64,000 bases of DNA from CAYWRZ01 sp964460845 (GCA_964460845.1 CAYWRZ010000015.1:1-64000), one strand, 5' to 3'. Positions 44,608 through 53,466 are shown, numbered from the stretch's first letter. Numbers and translations are program-made. Notes: generated by a model not told the origin, from the sequence alone.

Positions 44608-46200
44608 ATGTTATTTTCCGTTTCTGACATACTGCTACCCACGCAATGGGTATTTAGCTCCGGGATGTTGCAATTCACCCTGCTGGGCGGCTTGCGTAGC
44701 GAAAGTCCCGACAGGCTGCGTGTCACCCTGAAGATCGAGTGCCTCAAAAACGGTAGTCGGGTATCGCCTGTGCTGACAGAGGGAATGCAGGGGCTGGCCT
44801 TACGACAGAACCTCGATCTCTATAACGATGCACAGTTTGAAAAGCTGGTACGTAAAACCGCCGAACGTTTTACAGTAGGGATAAGCCAGGTAGGACAAGC
44901 CCTTTCGGATCTTACCTCGGAGCTGGAAGTGATTCGTTTTAAAGAAATGGAATTACGGCAAAAAGAACAAAAAGAAGAGACCGGTATGCCGGAAGCAGAA
45001 AAGAGAGAAGCCTTAGAATTTCTTTGTCGGCCTGACTTGCTCGCACTGACCAACGCGTACATTGGTCGCAGTGGAGTTATCGGCGAAGAACAGAATCGCC
45101 TGCTGATGTTTTTAGTATTTACCAGCCGCAAAACCGCCTCTCCTTTGCATATTATAAGCTTCGGCAGCAGCGGTTCGGGTAAAACACACCTTCAGGAAAA
45201 AGTGGCCGAGCTGATTCCTCCCGAAGACAAAATCGAAATGACGGCATTGAGCGGAAATGCGTTTTATTATTTTGACCGGGAAGCGTTGGGGCATAAGCTG
45301 TTGCTCATTGAGGATCTCGACGGGGCGATGGACGCGCTATACCCCATGCGTGAGCTGCAAAGCAAGCAGAAGCTCAGTAAAACCGTATCGCTGAAAGATC
45401 GACAGGGCAATCTGCGCACCGTGCACCTGGAGGTGAGCGGACCGGTATGTGTCGCGGGCTGTACCACCAAAGACCGTATCTATGAAGACAATGCCAACCG
45501 TTCGTTTTTGCTGTACCTCGACGAAAGTGAAGCGCAGGACCAACGCATTATGGAATACCAACGCAAGAAAAGCGCGGGGCGCATCGATACGCTCGGAGAA
45601 GCACGTCTCAAAAAGCTACTGCAGAATGCCCAGCGCCTGCTTCGCCCGGTAGAGGTCCGGAATCCTTATGCCGAACACCTGCTGCTTCCGAAAGAAGTGT
45701 TCAAACCCCGCCGTACCAATGCGCATTACATGGCTTTTATCGAAGCCGTTACCTTTTACCGACAATACCAGCGGGTGCCGAAAGAAGATCCGGAAAGGAG
45801 AATTCAGTACATCGAAACCACGCCCGAAGATATCGAAGAGGCCAATCTACTGATGAAAGAACTGCTGCTGCGCAAATCGGATGAGCTGAGCGGACGATGC
45901 CGGCAGTTTTTGGAAAAAATAAAAAAATACCTGCACGAAAACGGAACTCTCTGTTTCTCTAATACCGAAATAAGACAGGCACTGCGTGAAAATGCCAGCA
46001 ACCAAAAACGCTATATGCTGGAACTGCAGGAATACGGCTATGTCAAGAAGAGGGAAGGTAATCGTAAACAAGGCTTCGTGTACGAACTGACCCGTCCGGA
46101 AGACTATGGCAATTTGGAAAAAAGTGTACAACACGTATTGGATGAAACACTCCTGAAAGTAAAATCGATCGCCCGAAACCTATCCACTGCTACACCCTGA
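44608..46200 (+). CDS. P-loop ATPase of a recombinase-associated module
   Basis: A 530-residue protein. Residues 1-110 form a small domain (GMLQFTLLGGLRSESPDRLRVTLKIE) and a helical linker. The ATPase has Walker A GSSGSGKTH (186-194) and Walker B LLLIEDLDG (231-239), with a sensor-like stretch VAGCTTKDRIYEDNANRSFLLYLDES. The C-terminus looks like a winged helix (FSNTEIRQALRENASNQKRYMLELQEYGYVKKREG). From memory, this resembles helicase-like proteins of mobile elements that usually carry CHC2 and Toprim primase domains in front; those are missing here. It heads an operon with two tyrosine recombinases (5-nt gap). Confidence 0.75.
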   Translation: MLFSVSDILLPTQWVFSSGMLQFTLLGGLRSESPDRLRVTLKIECLKNGSRVSPVLTEGMQGLALRQNLDLYNDAQFEKLVRKTAERFTVGISQVGQALSDLTSELEVIRFKEMELRQKEQKEETGMPEAEKREALEFLCRPDLLALTNAYIGRSGVIGEEQNRLLMFLVFTSRKTASPLHIISFGSSGSGKTHLQEKVAELIPPEDKIEMTALSGNAFYYFDREALGHKLLLIEDLDGAMDALYPMRELQSKQKLSKTVSLKDRQGNLRTVHLEVSGPVCVAGCTTKDRIYEDNANRSFLLYLDESEAQDQRIMEYQRKKSAGRIDTLGEARLKKLLQNAQRLLRPVEVRNPYAEHLLLPKEVFKPRRTNAHYMAFIEAVTFYRQYQRVPKEDPERRIQYIETTPEDIEEANLLMKELLLRKSDELSGRCRQFLEKIKKYLHENGTLCFSNTEIRQALRENASNQKRYMLELQEYGYVKKREGNRKQGFVYELTRPEDYGNLEKSVQHVLDETLLKVKSIARNLSTATP

Positions 46201-46205
46201 AAAAT

Positions 46206-47198
46206 ATGCCTCACTCTCCCTATCATACAGCCTTGCTTCAAGAGGAGTTTTCCACATGGGCAACCGCATTGGGCTATTCCGAAAAAACAAAAAAATCGCT
46301 GCTTGCACATGTGCAGGAATTTTTGCGCTATACCGAGCAATCGGGCATACAGGATCTCCGGCAGTTGACACCCCAGCATCTGATCCGTTTTTTCCAGCAT
46401 CTCGAAACCCGTCCGCACCGGCGCCACGGCGGCGGATTAGCGCAGGCCACACTCAACAAAACGATCTCTTCCCTCTCCCGTTTCCTCGACTTTCTGGCCG
46501 GACAAGGCTATTGCAGGCTTCAGCTTCCGATCCGCCAACAGAAAGCAGAATCGCCCGAACGCCAAATCTTATCGCAGCAGGAAATACAGGCGCTCTACGC
46601 CGCCTCTTTCGGGCAGGAATGCAATCCCGCGGTGGCACAGCGCGACAGAGTGATACTGGCCGTGTATTACGGTTGCGGGTTAAGGCGCGAAGAAGGCATA
46701 CAGCTCAACGTAGATGAAGTGGACACCGAGCGCGCCTGCCTTTTTGTACGCTGTCCGAAAAATCGCAGGCAAAGGCGGGTTCCCATTGCGCGCAAGCACT
46801 TAGAAGACATTCGCACTTACCTGAGCGAAGGCCGGCAATGGTTCCTTCAGGACCATGCACAAAGGGCTTACTACCATAAGCCGCGTCTGAAAAAGAAAGC
46901 CAACACCCTACAGGAAGGCGAAGCGTTTTTCCTAAGCAGCCGGGGTGGAAGAATGAAATACGGATTTTCGCACCGCCTTTTGACACTTGCCCGAAGAGCA
47001 GGGATACGTGAAGATTTTAGCCTTCACTCGCTGCGGCACAGCATCGCCACACACCTGCTCGAAAACGGCGTATCGCTCGAAAACATTGCTCTTTTTTTAG
47101 GGCATTCGAGTCTGGCTTCGACACAGGTTTATACGCACCTATCTACTTCTGTACCCACGCCGCATTCTTCATTTTATTCCTCCACGGACCTATTATGA
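46206..47198 (+). CDS. Tyrosine recombinase 1 (complete active site)
   Basis: A 330-residue site-specific recombinase. The SAM-like core-binding domain covers about 10-105 (ALGYSEKTKKSLLAHVQEFLRY). The catalytic domain has every expected residue: Arg160 in GLRREE, a Lys near 185, His274 and Arg277 in HSLRHS, His300 in LGHSS and nucleophile Tyr309 in TQVYTHL. The middle part includes a longer, charged insert (~205-240). The last base pairs overlap the ATG of the second recombinase. With the ATPase upstream, it is probably the catalytic subunit of a DNA integration or inversion machine. Confidence 0.93.
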   Translation: MPHSPYHTALLQEEFSTWATALGYSEKTKKSLLAHVQEFLRYTEQSGIQDLRQLTPQHLIRFFQHLETRPHRRHGGGLAQATLNKTISSLSRFLDFLAGQGYCRLQLPIRQQKAESPERQILSQQEIQALYAASFGQECNPAVAQRDRVILAVYYGCGLRREEGIQLNVDEVDTERACLFVRCPKNRRQRRVPIARKHLEDIRTYLSEGRQWFLQDHAQRAYYHKPRLKKKANTLQEGEAFFLSSRGGRMKYGFSHRLLTLARRAGIREDFSLHSLRHSIATHLLENGVSLENIALFLGHSSLASTQVYTHLSTSVPTPHSSFYSSTDLL

Positions 47199-48115
47199 AC
47201 CGCATTTCCTCACTGTCCGAAACGTACTCCCATTACCTGTCGCGTAAAAAAATGGGCGAAAGCACCATCCGGGAACATCTCGCCTGTGTGAAGCGTTTTA
47301 GCCGTTGGCTGCGGCAAACCGACAATCGTACTTCGCGAAAAGCAAGCCACAAAGACCTGTACAGGTACCTCTGCTTTTTACGTGAAAAAAAAGTAGGTAC
47401 AGCGGCACTGCATAACTACCTGTGCAGCCTGCGGTATTATTTTGCTTTTCTGCACGAAAACGGTTTTCGTAAAGACAATCCCGCTTCGGGGCTGAAGCTT
47501 GAACCGCGTCCGCAGCCCTTAGAGAAAAAGCTGCTTTCGCTTAGCCAGTTGGAAATTCTGTACCAGCGTCATGCGGAGCTTTTTGCGCATAAAACGTGTA
47601 GAGACTCCACGATTCATGCACACCTCCGCAATACCTGCATGCTCAGCTTTCTTATTTTTCAGGCCGGGCAAGTCACCGAGCTCAAAGTATTGCAAACCGG
47701 GCACCTCAACCTGCCACAGGGAAAAGTACAGCTTCCCGCTACCAGTCGCGGCGAAGCACGAGAATTACCCCTGCACCCGATGCAGGTTATTCACCTGCAC
47801 GAATACCTCCGGCAAGTTCGCCCCTGCCTGCTATCCAAACACAAAGCGAAATACGCCGAAGAAGAAATTCTTTTCCCCGGACAGCTCAACCAATTGATCC
47901 AGCAACTGTGCAAACGCCTCCGCATTTTATGCCCGGAACTTCGGAACCTCTCTCAACTTAGGAACAGCATCGCGGTAGAATGGCTCCGTACCGCTCACAA
48001 AAGAGAAGTGCAATACCGACTCGGATTCAGAAGCATTCAAAGCCTCGAACGCTACGAGCGACAGAATGTATCCGGGTTAACGGATCTCCTAAGCCGGGCG
48101 CATCCTTTCGGATGA
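47195..48115 (+). CDS. Tyrosine recombinase 2 (degenerate active site)
   Basis: A 306-residue protein of the same fold. The N-terminal core-binding domain is convincing (ESTIREHLACVKRFSRWLRQ). In the catalytic half the first Arg is Gln159 (AGQVTEL), the box II His is Ser253 (LSQLRNS) and the second His is Phe278 (LGFRS); Arg256 and Tyr287 (LERYERQ) remain. It is therefore probably inactive or highly impaired on its own, and may act as a structural or DNA-binding partner of recombinase 1. Start ATG overlaps the stop of recombinase 1 (ATGA). Confidence 0.85.
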   Translation: MNRISSLSETYSHYLSRKKMGESTIREHLACVKRFSRWLRQTDNRTSRKASHKDLYRYLCFLREKKVGTAALHNYLCSLRYYFAFLHENGFRKDNPASGLKLEPRPQPLEKKLLSLSQLEILYQRHAELFAHKTCRDSTIHAHLRNTCMLSFLIFQAGQVTELKVLQTGHLNLPQGKVQLPATSRGEARELPLHPMQVIHLHEYLRQVRPCLLSKHKAKYAEEEILFPGQLNQLIQQLCKRLRILCPELRNLSQLRNSIAVEWLRTAHKREVQYRLGFRSIQSLERYERQNVSGLTDLLSRAHPFG

Positions 48116-48184
48116 GCTTACCCTGATAGAGAAAAAGTTACCTCTTATTGAAAAGGAAATCTCATTTCGAGTAAAAACCGCAGC

Positions 48185-48220
48185 GAGCACATAAGCCTCT
48201 ATAAAGCGTGCTCAGTTTTT
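48185..48220 (+). terminator. Possible terminator of the recombinase operon
   Basis: GAGCAC (48185-48190) pairs with GTGCTC (48208-48213) across a 17-nt loop, followed by AGTTTTT (48214-48220). An alternative hairpin CTATAAAG (48199-48206) with CTTTATAG (48225-48232) overlaps it and would serve the minus-strand WG gene ending at 48220. Weak stems, so tentative. Confidence 0.35.
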
Positions 48221-49863
48221 CAGTCTTTATAGCTGCTTGCTTTTCCGCGCTTATCTACTAAAAATGTACGATCGCCACGGGTTACCTTCGCATTATGCAA
48301 AGAAATACGTTCGAAGGCATCAAACACAAAAGGAGCCAGCAGCCTTCCTTTCGTATCGATAACACCCCATTTCCCCTGCTGCTTTACGGCCGCCCATCCT
48401 TCGTAAAACTCATCGGCCTCCTCATAGCGCAAGGGAATTACAGCCTTCCCGCTTTTATCTATAAACCCCCATTTATTGCCAAGCTGAACCCGGGCAAGTC
48501 CGTCTATAAAACTATCTACGTCGTCATACTCCAACCATAAAATGCCCTTGGGTACTTTTCCGGCCAAGCCAAACTTCCCTTCTGCCTTCACTAGCGACAC
48601 TCCTTCGTAAAAAGGCGATACCCACTCGTATAACTGCGTAGAAAGCGGTTTTCCGGTACGGTCAATAAGCTGCCACCTGTCGTCTGACTTTACCGCGCCC
48701 ACACCCTGAGAAAAATTCCGAAATCCGACATATTTAAAGGGTATGAGCACTTTCCCCGTTTTATCTAAAAAACCCCATTTCACTTCCATTTCCATGCGCG
48801 CGGCCACCATGCCTTCTGAAATCCATAAAGAATAGTACTGTACAGGGATAATTTCGGTACCGGAGCGGTTAATAAGTCCTTCTTTATGCTTAATTTTTAC
48901 TACCGCTACCTCTTCGGAAAACGGCTCTATCCCATCATATTTAAACGGTGTAAGCGGCTTTCCGCTGCGATCGAAAAGTGCCCATTTTTTGTCTTTTTGG
49001 GCCAGGCTATAACCGTCAGGAAAACAAGTTACACGCTCGTGCACAAGCGGAACGACAACTCTTCCGGTTTTATCGATGACACCCCATCCTTCGGCGCCCA
49101 TGACCGCCATTCTTCCACGGGTAAAACCCATATTATCGGAGTAATCGGAGAAGCGAAATACGTCTTTGCTAGCAAGTCTTTCGAAAAAATCGTCCACCTC
49201 TTTATAGATAAAAGGGATCACTTCTTTTCCGGAACGGTTGATGATCCCGTAGTTAAACTCGTCATTCTGAACTGCGGCGAGCCCTTCCGAAAAACTCCAG
49301 GCATCGCTATAAAGGAGCGGAATCACTTCGCTGCCCTTCTGATCGATAAATCCGTATTTTTCTTCGCTGCACACCCGGGCACGGCCTTCCTGAAAAGGCA
49401 TTATCTCGCTGTATTTTACCGGTGTTATCGCCTTTCCTTTCCGGTCGGCCAGTCCAAGCCGTTCGCCCAGCTTTACAAAAATGTATGTCTCCGAAAAGTC
49501 ACCGAGGGAATCGTATTGCTGCGGGATTATTTCTGTGCCGGTATGCGTCATACATCCCCATTTCCCTTCCCGTTTTACCGATAGCCTGTTTTTATGCAGC
49601 CGGTACATCTTATCGTACTGAACCGGAATCACCGTATTACCCGCTTTATCGACACATCCCCATTTGTGGTGAAGCCTGACTTCGGCTATCCCGTCCAGAA
49701 AAAAATCGACCTCGTCGTAAATAGCCGGCACAATCACAGATCCTTTGTGGTTACGAAAGCCCCATTTACCGTTTTCGGCAAGAAAAGCTTCGGGCTGCTG
49801 CGCCTGCGCAGAAAAGAATGTCGATATACATCCCAAAAAAATCGCTATTTTTTTAAACCGCAT
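48220..49863 (-). CDS. WG-repeat protein 3
   Basis: A 547-residue exported protein with about 15 WG units (GKWGFRNHKG, HKWGCVDKAG, EKYGFIDQKG, EGWGVIDKTG, GKWGVIDTKG). Signal peptide MRFKKIAIFLGCISTFFSAQAQ; the ATG at 49863 is chosen because the ORF can be extended to 50025 but the added ~54 residues hold no signal-like part. It is a paralogue of the proteins at 40693 and 42473, separated from them by the ATPase-recombinase operon on the other strand. Function unknown. Confidence 0.88.
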   Translation of the reverse strand: MRFKKIAIFLGCISTFFSAQAQQPEAFLAENGKWGFRNHKGSVIVPAIYDEVDFFLDGIAEVRLHHKWGCVDKAGNTVIPVQYDKMYRLHKNRLSVKREGKWGCMTHTGTEIIPQQYDSLGDFSETYIFVKLGERLGLADRKGKAITPVKYSEIMPFQEGRARVCSEEKYGFIDQKGSEVIPLLYSDAWSFSEGLAAVQNDEFNYGIINRSGKEVIPFIYKEVDDFFERLASKDVFRFSDYSDNMGFTRGRMAVMGAEGWGVIDKTGRVVVPLVHERVTCFPDGYSLAQKDKKWALFDRSGKPLTPFKYDGIEPFSEEVAVVKIKHKEGLINRSGTEIIPVQYYSLWISEGMVAARMEMEVKWGFLDKTGKVLIPFKYVGFRNFSQGVGAVKSDDRWQLIDRTGKPLSTQLYEWVSPFYEGVSLVKAEGKFGLAGKVPKGILWLEYDDVDSFIDGLARVQLGNKWGFIDKSGKAVIPLRYEEADEFYEGWAAVKQQGKWGVIDTKGRLLAPFVFDAFERISLHNAKVTRGDRTFLVDKRGKASSYKD

Positions 49864-50283
49864 CACCTTATTTTTACTGGCTTTTATTGTGTTTTTTTCC
49901 GGTTTTTTCGTCTTGAAAAAATGACTTCTCCGCATGACTTCCGCTTCTCCAGCCTCAGAATGACGAACGTTTCCGAAAAGGAATCTTACTTTAAAGCGCT
50001 TGCTCCAGGATGAATGTAAGCGCATTTTCCGACTAATCCTTACACAAGTAAATTACGCTTTTTCTACTTGCTTGCGAAAAAGACAATCGCTCATCGCTTC
50101 TTCCGCGCATCCGCATCATCTTATTTCCTGTAATTATACCGAAACATTCAAATGCGGTAAACTAAAACAACGGGAAAAAGAGCACAAAAAGTATAACATT
50201 TTCTGCCTGCACACGTTTTCATTTTTGAATCGAAATAAATCTACTGCATTTCCTTCGTTTTAACTCTCCCAAGCACTGTGCCG
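49864..50283. other. Non-coding gap, divergent
   Basis: About 420 nt between WG-repeat protein 3 (minus) and the lipoprotein gene at 50284 (plus). AT-rich; no convincing gene. It includes CCTCAGAATGACGAACG (from 49953), reminiscent of short dispersed repeats in Bacteroidota genomes, but only one clear copy lies here. No strong promoter pair was found. Confidence 0.5.
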
Positions 50284-51096
50284 ATGTACTATTCTACGCG
50301 CTTCTTTTCCTCGTTTCGCTTGCGAAATTCGCTGCTCGGCATGGCCCTTCTATTTTTGAGCGTGAACGCCTGTACGCCCACAGAAACCACAAGTGTCCTT
50401 CCCGCCAAAGAAGCCACAGATGCGGAAAGCGTAATGTATGAGTTGGGCGAAGATGCTTCGGGACAAAAGGTATATTTGCGGATGGAGGGATTCGGAATTT
50501 CCAGTCATGGCTGCGACATCTCAGTACTGCGTGAAACGCAGGGTAACTTCCAGGTTATACAATCCTTTTTTGCCTTGCCGGATTCGCTTCCGCAGGACAG
50601 TACCCAGGCCATACAGGATCTGAATCTTTATTACCGCGATCTGCTTTTTGAAGGAAGAAATCCGGTATCGGTAAATTACCGCTGGAACGGTTCGCGTTAT
50701 GCGTTTAACGGGCTGAACTACGTGGTTTCGAGCTCAGATATCCGCTACACTGAGCCACAACTGAGGTTGCTGGGAATTGTCAGCGATGAGGCGCTAAGCG
50801 ATTTTCCTCCGTTTTTGACCAACGATTCGGTACAAGCGGCTTTCGATATCAATGAAATGGAGATTGATACGGTTCTCCAATCGGGGAAGACGCGGTATTT
50901 AGTGATTAAAAATAAATACCTGAGCTACGGCATGACCAACAAAATCTGGATAGTGGAAGAAAAAAACAATACCTGGCTGCTGCAAGCCGAAGCCGAAAAC
51001 CCTGAATTTGCATACGTAAGCTATGAATATCTTACGCTAAGAGGCCAGCACTACCCCAAAATTTACTTAGGAGCCACACAAATAATATGGAGATAA
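50284..51096 (+). CDS. Lipoprotein of unknown function
   Basis: A 270-residue precursor. Signal peptide with a lipobox at LSVNAC (Cys30 from the ATG at 50284; an in-frame GTG at 50278 would add two residues). After a Thr/Glu-rich linker the mature part is a beta-rich domain (VYLRMEGFGISSHGCDIS; YRWNGSRYAFNG). No recognised family. Linked to a second lipoprotein gene (40 nt downstream) with a related feel, both lying at the end of the WG-repeat region. Confidence 0.78.
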   Translation: MYYSTRFFSSFRLRNSLLGMALLFLSVNACTPTETTSVLPAKEATDAESVMYELGEDASGQKVYLRMEGFGISSHGCDISVLRETQGNFQVIQSFFALPDSLPQDSTQAIQDLNLYYRDLLFEGRNPVSVNYRWNGSRYAFNGLNYVVSSSDIRYTEPQLRLLGIVSDEALSDFPPFLTNDSVQAAFDINEMEIDTVLQSGKTRYLVIKNKYLSYGMTNKIWIVEEKNNTWLLQAEAENPEFAYVSYEYLTLRGQHYPKIYLGATQIIWR

Positions 51097-51136
51097 GGAA
51101 AACCCCCGAATCATCGGGACTAAATGCCCATTCTGA

Positions 51137-51928
51137 ATGACACCTCAAAAAATAGGACTGCTTTGCTTTTGCATTGTACAACTGTGTAGTGCAGGCTGTA
51201 GCTCCGAAAAACACAGTGCTACTGCGCCCGATACGCGGTACGACTCCCTTAGCGACAGCCGTATCCTGAACGATATTTCGCGGCTGCCTCAAGAAAAATA
51301 TGCGCACTTTTTAAACAGCGGGTACTATCTTGACATTCTTCAAAATCGGGATAAAAAACTGGACTATTCACGCTTTTACAGTGGCGAACGTTGTCTGATA
51401 TACTTGAGCGGCTGGTTCGCTGAGTTCGGTCCGCTCGAAGAAGACCGTTACGGAAGTCTGGCACTGCTGTATTCGAAACATCCCGCAAATACACAGACCT
51501 GGAAGCTGGATACCGTACTTTGCACTTATCCCGAGCTTGTGCCGCTCAAAGATTCTTCCTTTTATTTCAGCGCCGGCTCACAACGCTGCAAGCTGGGCGA
51601 CTGCGAATGGTTTTATACGCTTGTGCAGCTTGAAGGCAATACCTTTCGCGAATACTTCCGCTATTCCAGCTTTGACCACTCGATGTATATCGAGCAACTG
51701 CTCCACGAAGGCAACACTGAAAGGGCAGCACGCTACTTAGGCGATACGCTTTACCGCCACTACGACATTCTCCGTTACGAATGGCAGGGCGACAGCCTGA
51801 AAGCCCTCTACCTGCAAAAACGGACCGCCGTACTGAAAGGATTCGATAAAGAGACGCTGCTTTATGATGCAAACTCGTTGCAGCAGGAAATCCGGTTCGC
51901 CTCATCATCTGATTTACAACACCATTAA
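51137..51928 (+). CDS. Lipoprotein of unknown function
   Basis: A 263-residue precursor. Signal peptide ends in CSAGC (Cys21), followed by a Ser/Thr linker. The mature domain is rich in aromatic residues (YYLDILQNRDKKLDYSRFYSG; REYFRYSSFDHSMYIEQLL) and includes QRCKLGDCEWFYT with two Cys that could form a disulfide. No family recognised. It is 40 nt after the lipoprotein at 50284 and probably in the same operon. Confidence 0.78.
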   Translation: MTPQKIGLLCFCIVQLCSAGCSSEKHSATAPDTRYDSLSDSRILNDISRLPQEKYAHFLNSGYYLDILQNRDKKLDYSRFYSGERCLIYLSGWFAEFGPLEEDRYGSLALLYSKHPANTQTWKLDTVLCTYPELVPLKDSSFYFSAGSQRCKLGDCEWFYTLVQLEGNTFREYFRYSSFDHSMYIEQLLHEGNTERAARYLGDTLYRHYDILRYEWQGDSLKALYLQKRTAVLKGFDKETLLYDANSLQQEIRFASSSDLQHH

Positions 51929-51988
51929 GGAACAAACAGACGAGCTGATTTGTTTGTATCTTACTTTTCAAATTCAAACCCTATTGTC

Positions 51989-52270
51989 ATGAAAAAAGCC
52001 CTGTTCACTTTTGTTCTTTTGTTTGCGGTTACACTGAGCACACTGGCTGCCGTCACCGTACGTTACCACAACAAAGACAGTCAAAACCACACCTTCAAAG
52101 TAAAAATTGAAGGCCGTACCAGCGAAATAAAATTCAATTCCAGCACTACCGGAAGCACAACCGTTCAGGGTAATTCGACCGAGTGCATCATTATTACTTC
52201 TTGCGGAGAGGTAAAAGTAAAAGCCGGCGACACCATCGAAATCAAAAACGGCTGCATTACCGTCAAATAA
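51989..52270 (+). CDS. Small secreted beta-rich protein
   Basis: A 93-residue precursor with a standard signal peptide (MKKALFTFVLLFAVTLSTLA). The ~73-residue mature protein is short strands (VTVRYHNKDSQNHTFKVKIEG) and one Cys pair (ECIIITSC). The upstream codon at 51950 is rejected because it would place 13 extra residues in front of the signal peptide. It is followed at once by a strong terminator (52296-52323). Function unknown. Confidence 0.75.
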   Translation: MKKALFTFVLLFAVTLSTLAAVTVRYHNKDSQNHTFKVKIEGRTSEIKFNSSTTGSTTVQGNSTECIIITSCGEVKVKAGDTIEIKNGCITVK

Positions 52271-52295
52271 TTATTCTGCGACCCGCAGATGCGAA

Positions 52296-52323
52296 AAGGC
52301 TGTTCTCCGGAACGGCCTTTTTT
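52296..52323 (+). terminator. Intrinsic terminator
   Basis: AAGGCTGTTC (52296-52305) and GAACGGCCTT (52310-52319) form a 10-bp stem (one G-T pair) with a TCCG loop, followed by TTTT. It lies 26 nt past the stop of the small secreted protein. Confidence 0.85.
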
Positions 52324-52518
52324 GTGGCCCGTTTTCTTTCACATCATCGCTTATTCGACTGCCTATTAGCTTTTTATCAGAAAATAAAATCTGAGCTTCG
52401 TGGGCAATTTGAAAAAAATGACGTAAATTTTTAAAGAATTAATTGCGCGGCTATTTTAGAATTAGCCGAATATTGTACTTTAGATTCACCGGAAAACGGA
52501 AAACCCCTTAGCCCCTTT

Positions 52519-53424
52519 ATGAATATTGTAATCCTGTCGCGTAATGCCAAGCTGTATTCTACGCGAAGACTTGTGGAAGCCGCCCGCGAAAGAGGACATG
52601 AAGCCCTGGTACTCGACCACCTGAAATGCACGATGGTGAATGAACACCACAAGCCGCGTATGTTTTACAAAGGACAAGAAATTACGGGCATAGATACCGT
52701 TATTCCACGCATAGGCTCTTCGGTCACTTTTTACGGCACGGCAGTAGTAAGGCAGTTCGAAATGATGAAGGTGTTCTGCGTCAACTCGTCGGTAGCCATT
52801 ACCCGCTCGCGCGACAAGCTGCGCAGCCTGCAGATTTTTTCAAGGCACGATATAGGCATTCCCAAAACGGTATTTGCCAATCACCCGAAAGACATCGACA
52901 ACCTGCTGCGGCAGGTAGGCGGTCCGCCCGTAGTGATCAAGCTGCTCGAAGGCACACAGGGTATAGGTGTGGTGTTAGCCGAAACGCAAAAAGCCGCCAA
53001 ATCGGTGATCGAAGCATTTTATGGGCTGGACGCCAGCTTTTTGGTACAGGAATTTATCGCCGAAGCCGGAGGAGCCGATATCCGCGCTTTTGTAGTAAAC
53101 GGTCGTGTAGTGGGCGCCATGCGCCGGCAGGGACTCGAAGGGGAATTTCGCTCCAACCTGCACCGTGGCGGCAAAGCCGAAGTGATCAAAATCTCGCGCG
53201 AAGAACGCCGGGCCGCACTATTAGCCGCCAAAGCGATGGGACTGCACATAGCCGGTGTCGATATGCTGCAATCTTCGCGAGGACCTTTAATACTGGAGGT
53301 GAACTCCTCGCCCGGACTGGAAGGAATAGAAAATGCCACACAGATCGATATTGCCGGACGCATCATTGAGTCGATCGAGCTCAAGTTCAAACAAGGCTAT
53401 CGGAAAGACAAAATAATCGGATAA
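52519..53424 (+). CDS. rimK: Ribosomal protein S6--L-glutamate ligase (RimK)
   Basis: A 301-residue ATP-grasp ligase of the RimK family. Motifs: RIGSSVTFYGTAVVRQFEMM (N-terminal), RSRDKLRSLQIFSRHDIGIP, the glycine-rich LLEGTQGIGVVLAE loop and the metal-binding ILEVNSSPGLEGIE near the C-terminus. In E. coli RimK adds glutamates to the C-terminus of S6. Here S6 is not in the window, so the target is inferred from family. Alone on its strand between the secreted protein terminator and argS (convergent). Confidence 0.9.
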   Translation: MNIVILSRNAKLYSTRRLVEAARERGHEALVLDHLKCTMVNEHHKPRMFYKGQEITGIDTVIPRIGSSVTFYGTAVVRQFEMMKVFCVNSSVAITRSRDKLRSLQIFSRHDIGIPKTVFANHPKDIDNLLRQVGGPPVVIKLLEGTQGIGVVLAETQKAAKSVIEAFYGLDASFLVQEFIAEAGGADIRAFVVNGRVVGAMRRQGLEGEFRSNLHRGGKAEVIKISREERRAALLAAKAMGLHIAGVDMLQSSRGPLILEVNSSPGLEGIENATQIDIAGRIIESIELKFKQGYRKDKIIG

Positions 53425-53466
53425 GTCTCCCCTCACTGACATTTATCGTAAGGGCTTCTCACGCAT

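Noticed and set aside
44340..48180. Terminal inverted repeats for the recombinase operon
   Set aside because: The flanks share only short matches (TTTTTCTCT on the left against AGAGAAAAA at 48128-48136, and CATTTCGA twice). They are too short to distinguish from chance in AT-rich DNA.
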